From positions 248,001-312,000 of the forward strand of contig ONPD01000001.1 in the NCBI GenBank assembly GCA_900319625.1: 64,000 bases of DNA, in the 5' to 3' direction. The DNA is from an uncultured Treponema sp. GTDB taxonomy: Bacteria > Spirochaetota > Spirochaetia > Treponematales > Treponemataceae. Each line of letters opens with the position of its first letter. The first letter of the stretch is position 1. The translations under genes were made by a program, and so were the position numbers. This document shows positions 17,128 through 25,729 of this stretch, one piece after another. Under the pieces are notes generated by a model. That model did no database searches. It was not told the origin of the DNA and saw only the letters and a list, made by a program, of their open reading frames with translations.

Positions 17128-17967
17128 CTAGTTCAAAGCCTTAATCAGGCTAGGAATTGCTTTTTCAAACTTAACGCCGTACCAGTGGTCTTTTTTGTCA
17201 TCCAGAGTTTTTTTGATGGCTTCTACTACAAAGTCGGCGGCAATTTTTGCTGCTTCAATAGCAGATTTGCCGTTCATCAAAGCACCTGCAAAGGCAGATG
17301 AGAACACATCGCCTGTTCCATGGAAGGCAACGTCAATTTTTTCATTGAAGTAATATTCAAAAGTATCTGTATCTGCGTGGTAAACAGAAGCACCAACCTT
17401 ACCTTTTTCAAAAGAAACGCCTGTAATCACAACATTTTTAACGTCCAGCTTTGCAAGGTCGCGGCTGATTTTTTCGATATAAGCCTGATCGTAATTATCT
17501 CCCACATAAGGAATGCCGAGAAGGAAGCTTGCTTCGGTGAGGTTTGGTAGAATGTAGTCTGCGCCCTGGCAGAGAGTAGCCATAGTTTTTGGGAAGTTAT
17601 CGTCAAAGCCGGCATAAAGCTTACCGTTGTCAGCCATTGCAGGGTCAACGATGCGGAGGGCTCCCGGAGCGGCAGCTTTATTCATGATATCGATGATGTA
17701 AGGAATCTGAGTTTTTGTAACGTAGCCTGTGTAGAAAGCATCAAAAGTGATGTTTTCCTTGTTCCAGCGTTCAAGGATTTTCGGCATTTCATCTGTCAGG
17801 TCGTTGAAAGTCCATCCTGAATAGCCGGCAGCTGTGTGGTTGGAAAGAAGGGCGCCCGGAAGGATTGCAGTTTCGATTCCGCAGGCAGAAATGATTGGCA
17901 GCGCAACTGTAAGGGAGCACTGGCCGACGCAGGAAATGTCCTGAATAGTAAGAAGTTTTTTGTCCAT
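17128..17967 (-). CDS. pyridoxal/pyridoxamine kinase
   Basis: This 279-residue cytoplasmic ribokinase-fold enzyme phosphorylates B6 vitamers in the PLP salvage pathway. Family features are IQDISCVGQCSL near the N-terminus, ALLSNHTAAGYSGWTF, the metal- and substrate-region VDPAMADNG, PNLTEASFLLG, and the catalytic anion-hole block VAFHGTGDVFSSAFAG near residue 215 with the catalytic Asp. The protein aligns best with PdxY-like pyridoxamine kinases. It is transcribed divergently from a MocR-type regulator across about 140 bases, the usual arrangement for PLP salvage genes controlled by PdxR-like proteins. Confidence 0.93.
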   Translation of the reverse strand: MDKKLLTIQDISCVGQCSLTVALPIISACGIETAILPGALLSNHTAAGYSGWTFNDLTDEMPKILERWNKENITFDAFYTGYVTKTQIPYIIDIMNKAAAPGALRIVDPAMADNGKLYAGFDDNFPKTMATLCQGADYILPNLTEASFLLGIPYVGDNYDQAYIEKISRDLAKLDVKNVVITGVSFEKGKVGASVYHADTDTFEYYFNEKIDVAFHGTGDVFSSAFAGALMNGKSAIEAAKIAADFVVEAIKKTLDDKKDHWYGVKFEKAIPSLIKALN

Positions 17968-18003
17968 AAGAATACACCTCAGATTGTATAAGTTTGCCTA
18001 AAT

Positions 18004-18039
18004 AAAAATGCTTCCGCAGGAACCCTGCTACGCATTTTT
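18004..18039 (-). repeat. minimal family B repeat remnant
   Basis: A 36-bp imperfect palindrome: AAAAATGC and CAGG at one side mirror CCTG and GCATTTTT at the other. It matches only the two ends of the element at 20476-20619 with the middle missing, on the opposite strand. Its terminal T-run supplies part of the -35 box of the MocR promoter. Confidence 0.6.
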
Positions 18040-18108
18040 GACATAGTCTAAATAAAATCTGGTATTATTGATATATCCAATAAACTTAATTTTTGTTAAT
18101 ATCAGATT
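18038..18108 (+). promoter_or_regulatory. mocR promoter and operator
   Basis: TTGACA (18038-18043) is followed after 19 bases by TATTAT (18063-18068). AATCTGGTATTA (18056-18067) and TAATATCAGATT (18097-18108) form an inverted repeat that mismatches at one position. The first arm overlaps the -10 box and the second abuts the ATG. This is a probable binding site for the MocR protein itself and could also act on the divergent kinase gene. Confidence 0.6.
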
Positions 18109-19623
18109 ATGATTACGGTTGATTTTTCTAAGCGGGGCGGGGCGGGGCTCTGCGATTTTCTTTGTGATTCTATTCGCGCTCAGATCAGGGGCGGGCAGCT
18201 GACTGCTGACGAAAAGCTTCCTTCCAAGCGGGCGCTGGCCTCCCATCTGGGTGTCAGCGTCATCACCGTTCAGAATGCCTACGAGCAGCTGATTGGCGAA
18301 GGCTATATTTATTCGATTGAGAAGAAAGGCTTTTTTGTAACTGATATCGCACCCGCAGGTGCCCCTTCCACCACGCCACCGTCCCCTGCCACCGCCGAGG
18401 AGGCATATTCCACTACGGCAAGGCCCCCTTCCACAGCCCCCTCCCTCTTTTTCGATTTCCGTAACAACGCCACCTCCTCCGAGCGCTTCCCCTTTTCCCA
18501 GTGGGCCCACGAAATGCGCTCCGTCCTTTCCGCCGGCGACCAGAAGCTGCTTCAGCGCCAGACCGTCAGCGGCATTTACGAACTCCGCCTTGCAATCTCC
18601 CGCTATCTTGCTTCCTTCCGCAATATGCGCGTTACCCCGGAGCAGATTATCATCGGTGCGGGAACCGAATCCCTTTATTCCATGCTGGTTCAGTTTTTTG
18701 GCAGCGGAAAAAAAATTGCCGTAGAAAATCCCGGCTATCACAAAATCGCAAAAATCTTTGAAGCAAACGGCGCCAGGGCAATCCCCGTTCAAATCGACCA
18801 GCAGGGAATCCCGCCCCAGCTTCTTGAGCAGAATCAGATCGACATAATTCACATTTCGCCATCCCACCACTTCCCGACCGGCCGCGTTATGCCAATCCGC
18901 CGCCGCCTTGAGCTTTTGAACTGGGCCGAACAAGCCCCAGGCCGCTATATTATAGAAGATGATTACGACAGCGAGTTCCGTTTTGCCGGAAAACCCCTTC
19001 CAACAATGCAGGCAAGCGGCACAGGCCGGGTCATCTACGTGAACACCTTTTCCAAAACCATTGCCCCATCCTTCCGAATCAGCTACATGATTCTGCCGCC
19101 CGCCCTGACCGACGATTTTCAGAAAAAACTGGGCTTTTATTCCTGTCCCGTCTCAGCCTTCGAGCAGTTCACTCTTGCCCACTTTATCGACGACGGTCTT
19201 TACGAACGCCATCTTATCCGCATGAAAAACTATTACCGCAACCTGCGCAACGCCTTCATCTACGCCCTTGAAAAAAGTCGCATTTCCCCCCTCCTGACAA
19301 TTCAGGAAGAGGAGGCCGGCCTTCATTTTCTGCTTTCCTTCAAAACTCCCCAAAGCGGCGACCAGCTCAAATCCGCCTTCCTGGCCCAGGGCCTCAACCT
19401 TCCCCTTTTAAGTGAGTTTTATTATAGAAGAGACTACGAAGAAGCGGTGACAGGTAAGCAGGGTAGCACAATCTCCCCTCCCAATTTTGAGCCGGGTCCG
19501 GGCAGCGCCAGCGCCCCCTTGCCAGGCGCCCGAACCTTCGTAATCAATTATTCCGCTCTGGAAAAAGAAAAAATCCCGGCGGTTGTTAAGCGTATGGAGA
19601 GTGCGTTACAATGCAAGGTATGA
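18109..19623 (+). CDS. MocR/PdxR-type GntR regulator with aminotransferase domain
   Basis: This 504-residue protein has an N-terminal GntR winged helix (about 5-80, LPSKRALASHLGVSVITVQNAYEQL). A Pro/Ala-rich linker and a fold-type I aminotransferase domain follow; in the latter, IIEDDYDSEFRF and VNTFSKTIAPSFRISY carry the PLP-binding Asp and Lys. Such regulators bind PLP and control B6 salvage or synthesis. Divergence from a pyridoxal kinase supports this role. The start codon lacks a Shine-Dalgarno sequence and is touched by an operator-like inverted repeat. The linker region (18360-18440) is strikingly C-rich compared with the neighbours. Confidence 0.92.
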   Translation: MITVDFSKRGGAGLCDFLCDSIRAQIRGGQLTADEKLPSKRALASHLGVSVITVQNAYEQLIGEGYIYSIEKKGFFVTDIAPAGAPSTTPPSPATAEEAYSTTARPPSTAPSLFFDFRNNATSSERFPFSQWAHEMRSVLSAGDQKLLQRQTVSGIYELRLAISRYLASFRNMRVTPEQIIIGAGTESLYSMLVQFFGSGKKIAVENPGYHKIAKIFEANGARAIPVQIDQQGIPPQLLEQNQIDIIHISPSHHFPTGRVMPIRRRLELLNWAEQAPGRYIIEDDYDSEFRFAGKPLPTMQASGTGRVIYVNTFSKTIAPSFRISYMILPPALTDDFQKKLGFYSCPVSAFEQFTLAHFIDDGLYERHLIRMKNYYRNLRNAFIYALEKSRISPLLTIQEEEAGLHFLLSFKTPQSGDQLKSAFLAQGLNLPLLSEFYYRRDYEEAVTGKQGSTISPPNFEPGPGSASAPLPGARTFVINYSALEKEKIPAVVKRMESALQCKV

Positions 19624-20465
19624 AAGCTAGCACACAGTATAAAATGGCCCACAAAAAGGATTTTGGTCGGGAAAAAATAGACATTCTTTATGAGGATGAA
19701 TGGCTTTGCGTGATTTACAAGCCGGATGGACTCCTTTCCGTGCCATATCCGGGAAGCAAAAACAGAACGGCCCTGGGGTTACTGGAACAGATAATGCGGA
19801 AAAAGGGCAGCTGGTCAAAAAATCACAGGCCTTTTACAGTGCACCGCCTCGACCGGGATACTTCCGGCGTAATGATGTTTGCCCTGAATGAGGCGGCCCA
19901 GAAAAAAATTATGGATTCCTGGCACCAGATGGTGACTGAGCGTCTTTACCGGGCCCTTGCGGAAAATCCTTTTGGAAAAAATGCAAAGCCCCTGCCTGAT
20001 TCCGGCCTGATTGATGACGAGCTTGCCTACAATGCCTATAACGTGGGGTTTGTGCCAAAGCCGGGAGACAAGCCCAGTGTTTCAAAACTGACAAAAACTG
20101 CGATAAAAAATCACTATAATAAAAGCCGGGGAGAGCAGTCGATTTATGAAAGAAACCTTACGGTGAAGGGCGGAAAGGCAGAATTCAAAACGATTACAGC
20201 CCGCACTCACTACAAGGTTATTGCCCGCGGAAAAACTCACACTCTTTTTGAACTCAGCCTTGATACCGGCCGAAAAAATCAGATTAGAGCCCACCTTGCC
20301 AGCAAGGGCTATCCTCTTGCGGGCGATGAAAATTACCGGGCAAAGACAAATCCCTTTGGCCGCTTGTGCCTTCACGCCCGCACGCTGGAATTTGACCACC
20401 CCTTTACGCATGAACATTTGAAGTTTGAAGTGCCGGAGCCTGAGGAATGGGGACTGAATATATAA
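19611..20465 (+). CDS. RNA pseudouridine synthase, RluA family
   Basis: This 284-residue enzyme isomerises uridine in rRNA or tRNA. It has the RluA catalytic block VHRLDRDTSGVMMFA near residue 85 with the nucleophilic Asp. Also present are ILYEDEWLCVIYKPDGLLSV at the N-terminus, TERLYRAL, and the C-terminal substrate loop LDTGRKNQIRAHLASKGYPLAGDENY. There is no S4 domain. The ATG at 19611 overlaps the end of the MocR gene by 13 bases; the Met at residue 4 is a possible alternative. The overlap suggests co-transcription, without an obvious functional link. Confidence 0.92.
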   Translation: MQGMKASTQYKMAHKKDFGREKIDILYEDEWLCVIYKPDGLLSVPYPGSKNRTALGLLEQIMRKKGSWSKNHRPFTVHRLDRDTSGVMMFALNEAAQKKIMDSWHQMVTERLYRALAENPFGKNAKPLPDSGLIDDELAYNAYNVGFVPKPGDKPSVSKLTKTAIKNHYNKSRGEQSIYERNLTVKGGKAEFKTITARTHYKVIARGKTHTLFELSLDTGRKNQIRAHLASKGYPLAGDENYRAKTNPFGRLCLHARTLEFDHPFTHEHLKFEVPEPEEWGLNI

Positions 20466-20475
20466 TTTAGGAAGG

Positions 20476-20619
20476 AAAAATGCGTAGCAGGGGTTCGTGA
20501 TTTGCGTAGCATTTTTCGCGATAACGGGCAGACAACGCGGACCGGTGCCTACAGAGCAAGCGAAGCTTGCGTCGAGCGAAAAGCCGCGGAGCAAATTGCG
20601 GTTCCCTGCGAGAGCATTT
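20476..20619 (+). repeat. family B repeat with terminal inverted repeats, full copy
   Basis: About 144 bp, GC-rich. The ends mirror each other imperfectly: AAATGCGTAGCAGGGGTTC at the left and, in reverse complement, AAATGCTCTCGCAGGGAACC at the right. The interior shares blocks with 27797-27936, for example TACAGAGCAAGCGAAGC, CGAGC and GCGGTTCCC. It fills the space between the convergent pseudouridine synthase and YhhN genes. It is MITE-like, with no coding capacity. Confidence 0.75.
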
Positions 20620-20638
20620 CTTACATTTTTGAGATATA

Positions 20639-21319
20639 TTATTCTTTCAAAAAGTCCTTACTCAGGCTATGGGCGAACATAAACTGGGCGGCATAATATA
20701 GCACGTGGCAGAGGTTGTTTGCTATCTGGTCTGGAATGAAGGACAGTTCGCAGATGTCGCCCAGGGTGAACTGAAGAACGAAATCTGATGCCAGGAAGAG
20801 GATGGCTGCGAATGGAATGAGACTGGCCCTTTTGTTTGCAAGGCTTAAGGCATCCAGAGCCTTGAGAGTCGAACCTATCAGGAAAAATGTGTAGATTGCC
20901 AGCGGCACGAAAAGGGTTTTTAAATAGAAGAAAGGCGTAAACAAGTCGCCGACAAGGAAAATGACTGCAACCACGATTGTGAGCGCAATGTATTTGGCAG
21001 AAATCGGTTTAAAGTGGCTGAAGGCTGCGATATAGAAAATTTGCATTACCAGGAAGGTCATCATGCCGGCCGGAATGTTCAGGTTGATTACAACGTCGGC
21101 AAGAACGGCTACAGAAAGGCCTGCCAGCATTTTAATTCCGTAGCGGGTAAAGGCCGGGCTTTTGTCCTGATTTTTGAAAAAACAGTAAAATCCGTAAAAT
21201 ACAAAAAACTCGCTTGTTACGCCTTTAGCAATTACTTCCGGAATCGGAAATCCCAGAAAATAGAATACGCGGAAAAACAAAAAGGAAATAACTGCCGCGA
21301 TGATGATTAAAAACTGCAT
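20639..21319 (-). CDS. YhhN/TMEM86 family membrane protein
   Basis: This 226-residue integral membrane protein has about seven to eight hydrophobic helices and the YhhN-type pattern (KMLAGLSVAVLADVVI, VGDLFTPFFYLK, ASDFVLQFTLG near the C-terminus). Members related to TMEM86B are lysoplasmalogenases that cleave the vinyl-ether bond of lysoplasmalogens, and anaerobic gut spirochaetes can contain plasmalogens. Specific activity here is inferred. ATG 21319 is preferred because GGAGGT lies just before it; a frame extending to 21361 lacks a ribosome site. Confidence 0.8.
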   Translation of the reverse strand: MQFLIIIAAVISFLFFRVFYFLGFPIPEVIAKGVTSEFFVFYGFYCFFKNQDKSPAFTRYGIKMLAGLSVAVLADVVINLNIPAGMMTFLVMQIFYIAAFSHFKPISAKYIALTIVVAVIFLVGDLFTPFFYLKTLFVPLAIYTFFLIGSTLKALDALSLANKRASLIPFAAILFLASDFVLQFTLGDICELSFIPDQIANNLCHVLYYAAQFMFAHSLSKDFLKE

Positions 21320-21401
21320 GAAAACCTCCGAAAATTGCAGCAACTTGCACCGAAGGGGCAAGTTAAGCGAAGGTGCGGTTCATTGCATATTGTAACGCTG
21401 A

Positions 21402-21989
21402 TTACGACCTTCGCACACTTACTGATATTTTATCACCGATATCGTAAAAAGTAGTATTAAATTCTTTGTTTTGCTTCAAAAAATTGATGAAGCGGCGGAT
21501 TTTCCTCATCATTTTGATGGTGCTGTAGTTGTGGGTCAGGCTCAGGTCTTCTACCATGCCGTGGAAGGAAAGGTTGTCGGTTATGATTGCGCCGCCGGAA
21601 GCCAGAAAAGGTGCGAATCGTTCAAAGTGATTGATGTACTGGGCCTTTGGTCCGTCGATGAAGATAAGGTCGTAAGTTTCACCTTGCGGAGGTGTCCAGG
21701 CGCCTGCGTCGCCAAGGTAGACGGTTATGCGGTCGGAAAGATTGTTATCAGCAATGTTGTGTACGGCCGCCTTGTAGCGTTCAATATCCATTTCGATTGT
21801 AGAAACAAACACGTCCGGCGTGGTACGGGCAAAATTAATGGAAGAAAAGCCAATCGCGGTACCGATTTCCAGCATGCGTCCTACCTTATGTTTACTTATA
21901 TAGTCACAGATAAACTCAATTCCCTCGTCCTTCATGATTGGAACCGAATGAAAATCTGCAAAGTTTTTTATGTCGGTGATTTGCTGCAT
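21402..21989 (-). CDS. class I SAM-dependent O-methyltransferase
   Basis: This 195-residue cytoplasmic protein has MLEIGTAIGFSSINFA near residue 35 as the SAM-binding glycine loop, STIEMDIERYKAA as the acidic ribose-binding strand, and YDLIFIDGPKAQY followed by IITDNLSFHG. The last two are typical of the YrrM/catechol O-methyltransferase-like family 3. The usual length is about 210 residues. The substrate is unknown. It lies on the same strand as the YhhN gene, separated by about 80 bases that contain short inverted repeats. Confidence 0.88.
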   Translation of the reverse strand: MQQITDIKNFADFHSVPIMKDEGIEFICDYISKHKVGRMLEIGTAIGFSSINFARTTPDVFVSTIEMDIERYKAAVHNIADNNLSDRITVYLGDAGAWTPPQGETYDLIFIDGPKAQYINHFERFAPFLASGGAIITDNLSFHGMVEDLSLTHNYSTIKMMRKIRRFINFLKQNKEFNTTFYDIGDKISVSVRRS

Positions 21990-22068
21990 AGAAAAATCCT
22001 GAGCTGATTATAGCATAAAAGTGGCGGCTTGTGCTTTATTTTTCAGTAGGATTTCTTCGGAACATATA

Positions 22069-22097
22069 TTGACATACCCCCCCCCATATTGTATAGT
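22069..22097 (+). promoter_or_regulatory. promoter with poly-C tract in its spacer
   Basis: Consensus TTGACA (22069-22074), a 17-base spacer containing nine consecutive C (22077-22085), and TATAGT (22092-22097). It precedes the lipoprotein gene at 22129, which has GGAGGA before its ATG. Changes in the C-tract length would change the spacing of the promoter elements. Confidence 0.88.
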
Positions 22098-22128
22098 GAA
22101 AATACTATAAGAAATTCGGAGGAATTAA

Positions 22129-22938
22129 ATGAAAAAATTCTCAAAAAGTATTGCACTTATGCTTTTGGCAGGTGCTTTTGTTCTTGGATTCGCTTCTTGT
22201 GCAAATGACAGCAGCGATAGTAGTAATAGCAGCAGTGGTGTTGGTGTAGCACTTTCTTCTTTGGGAACTCTTGATGCAACTTATCAGAAAGATGACGAAG
22301 GCAAATGGAAAAAAATTTACTTATTTTCTAATGGTAAAGCTGCTAGAGCAAGTCAAGATGCTCTTGCTGGTGGTGTAAAAGATGGTATTACAAAAACAGG
22401 AACTTTTGTAAAGACAAGTACTTATAAAGAAGGCACAATTACTATCACATGGGATAAACAATTACAAAAGGATGGAAGTTGGGGTGCTGTAGATGAAAGA
22501 GACAAAACAGATACTCTGACCCTTACAAATGGAACAAGTGGTAGTTGGACTCTTACTGGCAATGATAGCAGCTGTACAAACACTAATACTAACAACAGCA
22601 GCACCGCAGCAACAGTTTCTGCAACTTATAAGTTAACTGAAAATGGTAAATGGTGGAAAATTTTCTTATATAATGATGATACTTGCGCCTTGGCACGTGA
22701 GGAAGCTGTAGGAACATATACAGAAGGTATTATAAAAAAGGGAAAGTTTACCAAGTCAGCTGGAGCTACTTGGGAAACTGGCGTTTTTAATATCAAATGG
22801 ACAGAGAAATCTGCTTCTATGACGGAAGAGAAATTTACATCTGATGATGGAGATTCTACTTTGACTGTTGGACAGGGAACTGGAACTTTAACAAGCGGCG
22901 GAAATGAAGCTCCTAAAGTATTTACTCTCCAGAAATAA
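22129..22938 (+). CDS. lipoprotein with internal duplication
   Basis: This 269-residue protein has a lipoprotein signal peptide ending near FASC (Cys24) and a Ser/Asn-rich linker. Two homologous segments follow, at about 47-145 and 162-262. Both begin with an ATY-x-GKW-KI-LF/LY pattern, continue through a DGI/EGI-K-G-F segment to ITW/IKW, and end with a D-S/T-LT beta strand. The domain is unknown to me; repeated beta-strand modules on a surface lipoprotein suggest exposure to the environment. Codon use is more AT-rich than in neighbouring housekeeping genes. Expression is probably sensitive to the poly-C tract in its promoter. Confidence 0.85.
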   Translation: MKKFSKSIALMLLAGAFVLGFASCANDSSDSSNSSSGVGVALSSLGTLDATYQKDDEGKWKKIYLFSNGKAARASQDALAGGVKDGITKTGTFVKTSTYKEGTITITWDKQLQKDGSWGAVDERDKTDTLTLTNGTSGSWTLTGNDSSCTNTNTNNSSTAATVSATYKLTENGKWWKIFLYNDDTCALAREEAVGTYTEGIIKKGKFTKSAGATWETGVFNIKWTEKSASMTEEKFTSDDGDSTLTVGQGTGTLTSGGNEAPKVFTLQK

Positions 22939-22959
22939 GCTCTAACCTTTAGCTATAAC

Positions 22960-22990
22960 GCCCGTGCAATTTCGCACGGGCATTTTTTTT
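22960..22990 (+). terminator. terminator of the duplicated lipoprotein gene
   Basis: GCCCGTGC (22960-22967) and GCACGGGC (22974-22981) form a perfect stem with a six-base loop, then A and eight T. Confidence 0.93.
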
Positions 22991-22991
22991 G

Positions 22992-23125
22992 CGTTAGGGA
23001 TAGTAGCGGCGCGAAGCGTTGCGGAGGGAGCTTTGCGACTGTAGCAATGAAGCCGAAAGGCGGAACCGCGGATAGCCCGACCGGCCGGCGACGAAGGAGC
23101 CGGACGGGAACGCCCTTAATCTTTT
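22992..23125 (+). repeat. family C dispersed repeat, copy 1
   Basis: About 134 bp, GC-rich. Its left end (GTTAGGGATAGTAG then GGCGCGAAGCG) and right end (AGCCCGACCGGC ... GACGGGAACGCC) match those of 34681-34845, while the middle differs. It contains GCCGG/CCGGC inverted repeats. No gene lies in it; it sits between the lipoprotein terminator and the rnf promoter. Confidence 0.75.
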
Positions 23126-23145
23126 GTATATTACTTATTTAAATC

Positions 23146-23174
23146 TTCATAAATCGGAAATCTTGCATTATAAT
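23146..23174 (+). promoter_or_regulatory. promoter of the rnf operon
   Basis: TTCATA (23146-23151), a 17-base spacer and a consensus TATAAT (23169-23174), 33 bases before the rnfC ATG. Confidence 0.6.
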
Positions 23175-23207
23175 ATAGAACGAATTTATTACGCATATAG
23201 GTAGTAT

Positions 23208-24596
23208 ATGAGAGCATTTACATTTAAAGGGGGAATCCATCCGAAAGAGATGAAGGAGCTGAGCAATCAGTGTGCGATTACTGCGGCTTTTCCTGCATCA
23301 AAAACGGTGACGATTCCTGTAACTATGGGCGGAGCTCCTAATACTCCGCTTGTAAAAGTGGGCGACCTTGTGGCAAAAGGTCAGATTATTGCGAACGGCG
23401 ACAAATTTATGAATTGTCCTGTTCATTCTTCGGTTTCGGGCAAGGTAAAAAAGATTCAGAAGTGCCTTGTTACCGGTAACTCAGAAGTTCCATGCATTAT
23501 CATCGAGGCTGATGACGAAAACAGAACTTCTTTTATGGAGCCGCTTGATCCTTTTACCTGTGAGCATGATGCTGCGCTTGCACGCATCCGCGATGCCGGT
23601 ATTGTTGGTATGGGAGGTGCTTCCTTCCCGGCTCATGTAAAGCTTAATCCTCCGGCTGACAAAGAAATTGACTACGTTCTGGTGAACGCTGCTGAGTGTG
23701 AGCCTTATCTTACCTGCGATGAGCGCACTTTGCAGGAAACTCCTGAAAAAGTGATTGATGGTCTTGCAATCATCCTTCATATGGTTGGAGCTGCTGGAAT
23801 CATTGCGCTTGAAGACAACAAAGCTTATATCAAGCCGATTCTTGACGATATCATCTATAAAAAAGGCTATGGCGACGATATGTCTGTCCGCCTGGTAAAA
23901 ACAAAATACCCTCAGGGCTCGGAAAAATTCATTGTTTCTGCCTGCCTTGGTGTGGAAATTCCTTCTGCAAAGCTTCCGGCTGATGCGGGCTGTATCATTT
24001 CCAACGTTGGAACTGTCTGCGCAATCAGCGACGCCTTCCGCCTGGGAATGCCTCTTATTGAGCGCGCCCTTACAATCAGTGGTGGTGCTGTAGAAAAGCC
24101 ATGTAACCTTCGAGTGCCGGTTGGAACTTTGGTAAGTGACCTTATGCCAGATTTCTTTACTTTGAAAGAGGATGCGACTGCAAAAATCATTTCCGGCGGT
24201 CCTATGATGGGCTTTGCCATGGTTAGTGCAGACTTCCCTGTTGCAAAAGGAACCAGCGGCGTCACCTTCCTGACTGACCGCGAAACCTTCATCGGTGATG
24301 AAGATCAGTGTATTTCCTGCGGCGGCTGTGTTCACGTCTGCCCTATGCATCTCAATCCTGTTCTGATGATTCGCGAGCTTAAGGCTGCAAATACTAAAAA
24401 GGCCCGCCGCTACGGTCTTATGGACTGTATTGAATGCGGTTCCTGCGCTTTTGTCTGCCCGGCTCACGTAAAGCTTGTTCAGAGAATCAGACTTGGAAAA
24501 TCTATTGTTCGTGCCGAAATGGCTGCCGAGCGGGAAAAGGCTGCTGCCGCCGCTGCAAAGGCTGAGTCACAGGCTAAAGAAGGAGGGGCAAAATGA
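23208..24596 (+). CDS. rnfC: Rnf complex subunit C (NADH- and Fe-S-binding)
   Basis: This 462-residue peripheral subunit of the ion-translocating ferredoxin:NAD+ oxidoreductase has an N-terminal barrel domain (FKGGIHPKEMKELS). The NADH/FMN-binding region GMGGASFPAHVKL near residue 140 and a SLBB-like region follow. Two ferredoxin-type clusters, CISCGGCVHVCP (about 365) and CIECGSCAFVCP (about 405), come next. It ends in an Ala/Lys-rich helix. It opens the operon CDGEA(B), where genes overlap by 1-8 bases. The complex couples reduced ferredoxin oxidation to NAD+ reduction and exports Na+ or H+. Confidence 0.96.
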   Translation: MRAFTFKGGIHPKEMKELSNQCAITAAFPASKTVTIPVTMGGAPNTPLVKVGDLVAKGQIIANGDKFMNCPVHSSVSGKVKKIQKCLVTGNSEVPCIIIEADDENRTSFMEPLDPFTCEHDAALARIRDAGIVGMGGASFPAHVKLNPPADKEIDYVLVNAAECEPYLTCDERTLQETPEKVIDGLAIILHMVGAAGIIALEDNKAYIKPILDDIIYKKGYGDDMSVRLVKTKYPQGSEKFIVSACLGVEIPSAKLPADAGCIISNVGTVCAISDAFRLGMPLIERALTISGGAVEKPCNLRVPVGTLVSDLMPDFFTLKEDATAKIISGGPMMGFAMVSADFPVAKGTSGVTFLTDRETFIGDEDQCISCGGCVHVCPMHLNPVLMIRELKAANTKKARRYGLMDCIECGSCAFVCPAHVKLVQRIRLGKSIVRAEMAAEREKAAAAAAKAESQAKEGGAK

Positions 24597-25729
24597 GTAA
24601 AAAATTGACTGTTTCTTCGAGCCCGCATTTTACAGAAGGATTAACTACGCAGAAAATCATGGCCTGCGTTTTGATTGCCATGCTTCCTGAGTGTATTGCG
24701 GGAATTGTATTTTTTGGACTTCCTGCTCTGGTAAAAATTGTAGTTTCAGTTTTTGGCTGCGTGCTTTTTGAAGCCCTCTTCCAGAAGCTTACAAAGCAGA
24801 AGATTCTTGTAAGCAATTTGAGTGCTGCGGTAAGCGGCGTTCTTCTTGCCCTGGTTTTGCCTTCTACTACTCCGGTATGGATGGTTCTGCTTGGTGACCT
24901 TGCCGCAATGGTTGTTGCAAAAGGTCTTTTTGGTGGAATCGGAAGCAACGTTTTCAACCCGGCTCTGACTGGTCGTGCCGTTCTCTTTTTGAGCTTCCCG
25001 GCTGCAATTGGTGCACGCTGGTATGATCCGACTTTAATTCCTCATATTTACGATAAGCTTGAAAAAATGGGAAAGACTGCCGCAGAAATTGACGCTATGA
25101 GTCAGGCTACTGTATGGGATGGAATTACTTCTGCAACAATTTTGAGTCAGGTAAAGGCCGGAAACTTTGTTGCGGATTCTCATACTTTCTGGCAGCTTTT
25201 TATCGGTAATCGTGCAGGTTGTATAGGTGAAACTTCGATTTTGCTTTTGCTGATTTCTTTTGCCTTCCTTGCTTTGACCCGCATTATTGACTGGCGGGCT
25301 CCGCTTGCGATGGTAGGAACTGTTGTTGTCTGCACTTTCCTTGGTGGACTCCACGCTGGAGTAGCTGCTGCTGGAACTGATGTTCTTGTTGCTTTGCTCA
25401 CAGGCGGATTGATTTTTGGTGCCACCTTCATGGTAACAGACTACGCTACAAGCCCTATCACAGGTCCCGGCCGTTTGATTTTCGGTTTTGGCTGTGGTCT
25501 TATCACCTGGCTTATCCGTCGATTTGGCGGTTACCCGGAAGGAGTTATGTTCAGTATTCTGATTATGAACGCTGTTGCTCCGCTTTTGAACAATTTTACA
25601 GGCCGCATGTACGGTTACGGTAAAAAAGGCAACCGCCGCCCGACACCTGCAAAAATTGTTCAGACTTTTGACGTTCAGAACGCCCGCCCGGCAGGCAGCT
25701 CTGCAGGCAAACCAGAGGAGGTAAAATAA
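24593..25729 (+). CDS. rnfD: Rnf complex subunit D
   Basis: This 378-residue membrane subunit of the NqrB/RnfD family has about nine to ten helices. GRAVLFLSFP and the loop TVWDGITSATILSQ resemble the segment carrying the covalent FMN attachment threonine. The ATG overlaps the rnfC stop by four bases. A C-terminal cytoplasmic tail (about 345-378) is basic. It forms the core membrane channel part of the complex with RnfA and RnfE. Confidence 0.95.
   Translation: MSKKLTVSSSPHFTEGLTTQKIMACVLIAMLPECIAGIVFFGLPALVKIVVSVFGCVLFEALFQKLTKQKILVSNLSAAVSGVLLALVLPSTTPVWMVLLGDLAAMVVAKGLFGGIGSNVFNPALTGRAVLFLSFPAAIGARWYDPTLIPHIYDKLEKMGKTAAEIDAMSQATVWDGITSATILSQVKAGNFVADSHTFWQLFIGNRAGCIGETSILLLLISFAFLALTRIIDWRAPLAMVGTVVVCTFLGGLHAGVAAAGTDVLVALLTGGLIFGATFMVTDYATSPITGPGRLIFGFGCGLITWLIRRFGGYPEGVMFSILIMNAVAPLLNNFTGRMYGYGKKGNRRPTPAKIVQTFDVQNARPAGSSAGKPEEVK

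Noticed and set aside
18028..18933. Minus-strand frame of 301 codons opposite mocR
   Set aside because: Gly/Cys-rich shadow produced by the C-rich linker of the MocR gene.
23481..24467. Minus-strand frame of 328 codons opposite rnfC
   Set aside because: Shadow frame of a well conserved gene; composition is unlike a protein.
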